A stretch of 64,000 nt of DNA, taken from Verrucomicrobiia bacterium (GTDB lineage Bacteria; Verrucomicrobiota; Verrucomicrobiia; Opitutales; Opitutaceae). Below, in pieces: positions 60,194 to 64,000 of this stretch. The notes beneath the pieces were generated by a model. The model saw only the letters and a program-made list of their open reading frames with translations, had not been told where the DNA came from and ran no database searches. Position 1 is the stretch's first letter. Every line of letters starts with the position of its first letter. The translations under genes and the position numbers were made by a program. The stretch covers positions 62,001-126,000 of the forward strand of contig WYBX01000045.1 of the NCBI GenBank assembly GCA_011525695.1, in the 5' to 3' direction.

Positions 60194-61672
60194 ATGCGGT
60201 CCAGTACGGTCTTGATCGTTGACGACGATGAAGTCGGTCGAAAACTGCTCGAAGGATTGCTTGCTCGAGAGGACTACACCGTGGTGGCGGCCCAGGACGG
60301 GCGCGAAGCCCTCGATCTCGCGGCTCGCGTTTCACCCGATGTGGTGCTCCTGGACGTGGTCATGCCCGAAGTTGATGGCTTCGAGGTGTGCCGGCAGCTC
60401 CGCAGCAATCCGAGCTTGCGCGAAATCCCGATTATTCTGCTGACGGCGCTCGACAGCCGCGGCGCCCGGCTTCGCGGTCTGGCTGCCGGTGCAGACGAAT
60501 TTCTGACGAAGCCGGTTGATCCAGTCGAACTGCGGACACGCGTACGAACCATCACCGGGCTGAACCGATTCCGGAGGTTGTGCGATGAACGGGCGCGGTT
60601 CGAGGCTGCGGTTGCGCACTCCCCGGTGTCGATTGCGCTCACCGACTCCGAGGGACGGATATTGCACGCAAATCACGCGTTTCAGAACCTGATTGGCGTC
60701 CTGCCAGAACGGATTCTCGACTGTTTCCCCACACCCGCAGCAAAGTCGCTGGCCAACCAACTCAACCGCAGCGCTGCCCTTCGTGCATCAGCTCCGCCAT
60801 TGGCTACGAGCCTCCTGATTTCCCGTGTCCCCGAAGCGAGTGCCGAGGTGACCGTGGTGCAGCTTCCATCGTCGGATGGCGCGCTCTTTGAATTCATGCT
60901 GCGCGACACCACGGATCAAAGGCAGCTGGAGCTGCAGCTCTTCCGATTGCAGCAGATCGATCTGCTGGGTCAATTGGCCAGCGGGGTCGTGCACGATGTC
61001 AATAACCTGCTGATGTCGGTCATCGGCAATGCCGAGATGCTGGAGTCAGATGGCGGTGGTCCCGTGCAGGAACGTGCCAAGGTCATCCGTCAGAGTGCGC
61101 AGCAAGGTGCCACCCTGCTGCGGCGGATATTGATGTTTGGTCGGGAAGAAAATCAGCCCATGACTCCGATTCAGCTTTCGTGTCTCTTACGCGAAGCGGC
61201 AACCACGGTCGGCAAGCTGGTGGGAAAGGCCATCACGCTCGACATCGATTCTCCCGCCTGTCTCCCGGCAATACGTGGCGATGGTGGCGAAATCCATCAG
61301 GTTATCATGAACCTTTGTTTGAACGCCCGGGACGCAATGCCGGCGGGAGGGAGCATTTTATGCAGCGCCCGAGCGGTATCGCTCACGGAAGCCGCCGCCC
61401 GAGGGATCAGCCCCGATGCTGCGGCTGGCGAATTCGTGGCCATCAGCGTCCGGGATACGGGTCCGGGAATCTCCGCCGAGGTCCGACGCCATCTCTTTGA
61501 TCCTTTCTTTACCACGAAGCGCCGGGAGGTCGCAACAGGCCTGGGCCTCGCCACCGTCCTGCGAGTGATGCGGCACCACCGTGGCTTTGTCGGCGTGGAG
61601 ACCAAGGTCGGAGAGGGGGCCTGCTTCACCTGCTACTTTCCGGTTGCCGAGGCCGGCGTTGCGGCGGCGTGA
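60194..61672 (+). CDS. Response regulator-histidine kinase (REC-PAS-like-HisKA-HATPase)
   Basis: At 492 aa from ATG 60194. The receiver (about 1-125) has VLIVDDDEVGRKLL, VVLLDVVMPEVDGFEV, LLTALDSRG and FLTKPVDPVELRTRV. A PAS-like segment (about 140-250) contains SEGRILHANHAFQNLIG. HisKA has LLGQLASGVVHDVNNLLMS. HATPase shows NLCLNARDAMPAGG, DTGPGISAEV, FFTTKRREVATGLGLATV and HRGFVGVETKVG. It is soluble by prediction. The REC-first kinase layout resembles the kinases at 32.6-37.2 kb, but it lacks a terminal receiver. Upstream in-frame sequence to 59909 is antisense-like filler. It precedes typA by 156 bases. Confidence 0.92.
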   Translation: MRSSTVLIVDDDEVGRKLLEGLLAREDYTVVAAQDGREALDLAARVSPDVVLLDVVMPEVDGFEVCRQLRSNPSLREIPIILLTALDSRGARLRGLAAGADEFLTKPVDPVELRTRVRTITGLNRFRRLCDERARFEAAVAHSPVSIALTDSEGRILHANHAFQNLIGVLPERILDCFPTPAAKSLANQLNRSAALRASAPPLATSLLISRVPEASAEVTVVQLPSSDGALFEFMLRDTTDQRQLELQLFRLQQIDLLGQLASGVVHDVNNLLMSVIGNAEMLESDGGGPVQERAKVIRQSAQQGATLLRRILMFGREENQPMTPIQLSCLLREAATTVGKLVGKAITLDIDSPACLPAIRGDGGEIHQVIMNLCLNARDAMPAGGSILCSARAVSLTEAAARGISPDAAAGEFVAISVRDTGPGISAEVRRHLFDPFFTTKRREVATGLGLATVLRVMRHHRGFVGVETKVGEGACFTCYFPVAEAGVAAA

Positions 61673-61828
61673 CGCAACTGCCCTCGCACGACATTCATGG
61701 ATGGGCCCGGTGGACTGCCCACCTGCCAAAGGCAGGATCCTTCAGCCGATGGCGTGCCTTCGGCCTTGCCTTCAATTCATGCGCCAAGCACGTTGGGCCC
61801 CTTTTTCAAGATACCACCGGCCCGCCGC

Positions 61829-63655
61829 ATGAACCAGAGCATCCGCAACATTGCCATCATTGCCCACGTCGATCACGGGAAGACCACGCTCGTGGACAAG
61901 TTGCTGAAGGAAGGCGGCGTGTTTCGTGCCAATCAGCAGGTGGAAGAGCGCGCGATGGATTCCATGGACCTGGAACGGGAGAAGGGAATCACCATCAAGG
62001 CAAAGAACACGTCCGTCCATTGGAAGGACAAGATTATCAACATCGTCGACACGCCAGGGCATGCCGACTTTGGCGGCGAGGTTGAGCGCGCTCTCCGGAT
62101 GGTGGACGGCGTCCTGCTGGTGGTCGACGCCTATGACGGTCCCCAGGCCCAGACCCGTTTCGTCCTGCGCAAAGCACTTCAGCATGGGCTGAAGGTGATC
62201 ATCGTCATCAACAAGGTGGATCGCGAAAACGCCGAGCCCGCCAAGATGTATGACAAGGTGCTCGAACTTCTCATGGAGCTGAACGCCACCGAGGAGCAGT
62301 TTGATGCCCCGGTTGTGTACGGGTCCGGCCGTGATGGCTACATGATGTACCGATTGGGTGATGAGAAAAGGGACATGACTCCCCTTTTCCAGACGATTCT
62401 CGACCATATTCCACCTCCTTTTGCCAAGCCGAACGAACCGTTCCACATGCTGGTCTCCAACATTGACTGGAGCGATTACGTGGGACGTATCGCCATCGGG
62501 AAGATCCTCGGCGGGAAGGTCCACGTGGGCGACCCGGTGTTCATCATCCGGCACACTGACGGGACGCGACTCCGCGGGAAAATCACCCGCGTGTTCGAGT
62601 ATTCCGGTCTCGGGACGCACGAGACTGACATCGGCGGTGTTGCCGGCAATATCGTCGGCCTGTCCGGATTCGAGGACGTGGACATCGGTGACACCCTGAC
62701 AGCGGACGAGGCCGGCCACGCCCTCCCCTTCACCCAAATCGACCCGCCCACGCTGGAGATGCAATTCTGCGTCAATGACGGCCCGCTTGTCGGTCAGGAC
62801 GGCAAGCTCGTCACGTCGCGCCAGCTGCGGGAACGACTCTTCCGCGAATTGAAGACGAACGTGTCCATCTATGTCGAGGACACGGATCGGGCCGGCGTCT
62901 ACAACGTCAAGGCCCGGGGCGCCATGCAGGTCGCGGTGTTGGTCGAAACGATGCGCCGGGAAGGATTCGAGCTCCTGGTCTCGCGGCCGACTGTGATTGA
63001 AAAGACGGTCGACGGCAAACGACTGGAACCCTACGAGACCGTATGGCTCGAGATTCCCGATGAATGCGTCGGTGCGGTGATGCAGAACCTGGCCAACAGG
63101 AAGGGCCAGCTCACCAACATGGAAAAGCATCCGCATTCAACGATGATCGAGGCGTCCATCACCACGCGCGGCCTCATCGGGATGGAAATCGACATCGTGA
63201 ATATCACGAGCGGTCGTGGAGTCATGTCCCATCTTTTCAAGGAGTACGGACCTTATGCGGGTGAGGTGCTCACTCGCACCACAGGAACGCTCATTGCGAC
63301 CGAAGCGGGCGTCACGACTTCCTACGCGCTGGTGATGTGCCAGGAGCGCGGCAAACTCTTCGTGGGACCTGGCGAAGCCGTTTACGAGGGGATGGTCATC
63401 GGCGAAAATCCGCGGAATGAGGATATCGCGGTCAATGCCGTGCGCGAAAAGAAGCTGACGAATTTCCGGTCGCAAGGTGAAGGCGTGGCGGCAGGGCTCA
63501 CCCCCGCCGCAAAACTGTCCCTCGAACGGGCCATAGAATACATTGCCGCGGACGAATTCGTCGAGGTGACACCAAAAAACCTCCGGCTCCGTAAGCGGAT
63601 ATTGAAGGAAGTGGAGCGTCGAAAAGTCACTCGTGCCGCCAAGGCTGCAGGTTGA
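61829..63655 (+). CDS. typA: Ribosome-binding GTPase TypA/BipA
   Basis: At 608 aa from ATG 61829, full family length. The G domain has [19 protein letters not shown] (G1), [10 protein letters not shown] (G2), [17 protein letters not shown] (G3) and [12 protein letters not shown] (G4). Beta-barrel, EF-G-like domain III and V and the TypA-specific C-terminal domain follow ([15 protein letters not shown], GALxxx-type [84 protein letters not shown]). TypA assists 50S assembly and translation under stress such as cold. The open frame starts earlier at 61697, but the conserved N-terminus begins at MNQSIRNI. Confidence 0.97.
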   Translation: MNQSIRNIAIIAHVDHGKTTLVDKLLKEGGVFRANQQVEERAMDSMDLEREKGITIKAKNTSVHWKDKIINIVDTPGHADFGGEVERALRMVDGVLLVVDAYDGPQAQTRFVLRKALQHGLKVIIVINKVDRENAEPAKMYDKVLELLMELNATEEQFDAPVVYGSGRDGYMMYRLGDEKRDMTPLFQTILDHIPPPFAKPNEPFHMLVSNIDWSDYVGRIAIGKILGGKVHVGDPVFIIRHTDGTRLRGKITRVFEYSGLGTHETDIGGVAGNIVGLSGFEDVDIGDTLTADEAGHALPFTQIDPPTLEMQFCVNDGPLVGQDGKLVTSRQLRERLFRELKTNVSIYVEDTDRAGVYNVKARGAMQVAVLVETMRREGFELLVSRPTVIEKTVDGKRLEPYETVWLEIPDECVGAVMQNLANRKGQLTNMEKHPHSTMIEASITTRGLIGMEIDIVNITSGRGVMSHLFKEYGPYAGEVLTRTTGTLIATEAGVTTSYALVMCQERGKLFVGPGEAVYEGMVIGENPRNEDIAVNAVREKKLTNFRSQGEGVAAGLTPAAKLSLERAIEYIAADEFVEVTPKNLRLRKRILKEVERRKVTRAAKAAG

Positions 63656-63692
63656 AGGTGTCTGGGCCTTTTCGAACCGCCGCCGACAGGCG

Positions 63693-64000
63693 CTACCGCA
63701 GTTCCGGTGGAAGCTGCTGTACGATTGATTTGATGTCCTGCACGGCCTCGCGGTGACAGACCAACACGGCGTCGCTCGTCTCGACCACGACCAGGTTGTT
63801 CACGCCGCAAAGCGCTATTGTGCGGCCACTGCTCAATGCGATATTGTTGCTTGCACCGGCGGTGATCACGCGTCCGCGCACCGCATTCCCGCTGGCATCC
63901 TTCGGCAGATGCCGGGGTACTGCGGTCCATAGTCCAACGTCATCCCAATCGAATTTGGCCAGAATCGTCTCCACGCGGGAGGCCTTTTCCATGATCGCGT
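63693..64000 (-). CDS. Mannose-1-phosphate guanylyltransferase, C-terminal end (runs off the right edge)
   Basis: About 102 codons up to the window edge. The readable start AIMEKASRVETILAKFDWDDVGLWTAVPRHLPKDASGNAVRG is the characteristic MEKA...DWxDVGxW region of GDP-mannose pyrophosphorylases. It is followed by NNIALSSGRTIALCGVNNLVVVETSDAVLVCHREAVQDIKSIVQQL. The Met at 63992 is internal, since the preceding codons (Ala-Ile) continue the family pattern. The enzyme makes GDP-mannose from mannose-1-phosphate and GTP for surface polysaccharides. The N-terminal nucleotidyltransferase domain is outside the window. It converges with typA across 37 bases. Confidence 0.88.
   Translation of the reverse strand, partial: AIMEKASRVETILAKFDWDDVGLWTAVPRHLPKDASGNAVRGRVITAGASNNIALSSGRTIALCGVNNLVVVETSDAVLVCHREAVQDIKSIVQQLPPELR

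Overview
The window looks like chromosome from a high-GC Gram-negative member of the Verrucomicrobiota, most likely Opitutales/Opitutaceae-like. This rests on inference from content: two PilB-type ATPases next to PilT, a Rho with a long disordered N-terminus, TonB-dependent receptors in carbohydrate loci, Tat-exported enolase-superfamily proteins, FG-GAP proteins, a sulfatase, DUF1537 and DUF1961 proteins, and many hybrid histidine kinases. No rRNA, tRNA, CRISPR array, prophage or insertion sequence was recognised.

Layout. (1) 1-8.5 kb: type IV pilus/secretion ATPases (a second PilB-like, PilT, PilB-like), rho and coaE on the minus strand, then an HD-domain protein and a nucleotidyltransferase with a small overlapping partner. 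(2) 8.8-30.3 kb: a carbohydrate/sugar-acid utilisation island. It holds two related secreted propeller proteins, WD40 and FG-GAP secreted propellers, a DUF1537 sugar-acid kinase, a metallophosphatase, an enolase-superfamily dehydratase, a PhoD phosphatase, a DapA-like aldolase, a TonB receptor, an Asp/Glu racemase-like enzyme, an Nramp-fold transporter lacking the usual metal motifs, and a FadR-type GntR regulator. A near-identical palindrome next to the regulator and in the 15.7-kb divergent promoter suggests one regulon. (3) 30.4-32.5 kb: ComM/YifB and a small DUF4160 gene pair. (4) 32.6-47 kb: a signalling island. (5) 47-58 kb: rpoZ, an NYN/PIN protein, a second enolase-superfamily protein, an FAD oxidoreductase, an outer-membrane protein, rhomboid, DUF1961, sulfatase and hrpB. 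(6) 58.1-59.13 kb: no convincing protein gene; a DnaA-box cluster and a probable long structured RNA ending in a strong terminator. (7) 59.15-64 kb: an esterase, a response regulator-kinase, typA/bipA, and the end of a mannose-1-phosphate guanylyltransferase gene.

Most interesting region. At 38.24-35.2 kb a 62-residue Cys-containing peptide with a Sec signal peptide is followed nine bases later by a compact YcaO-family protein, whose stop codon overlaps the start of a hybrid histidine kinase; a second, paralogous kinase follows. A 1289-aa kinase with a periplasmic propeller, receiver and Hpt domain diverges from the peptide gene, and a NarL/LuxR-type regulator converges on it. A CCGGAATTCCGG-centred palindrome lies in the peptide/kinase divergent promoter, upstream of the second kinase (20 bp), and upstream of a stand-alone receiver gene (18 bp). 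I infer, without proof, a YcaO-modified exported peptide signal sensed through the phosphorelay and acting on these palindromes. All calls come from reading the sequence; no database search was possible.
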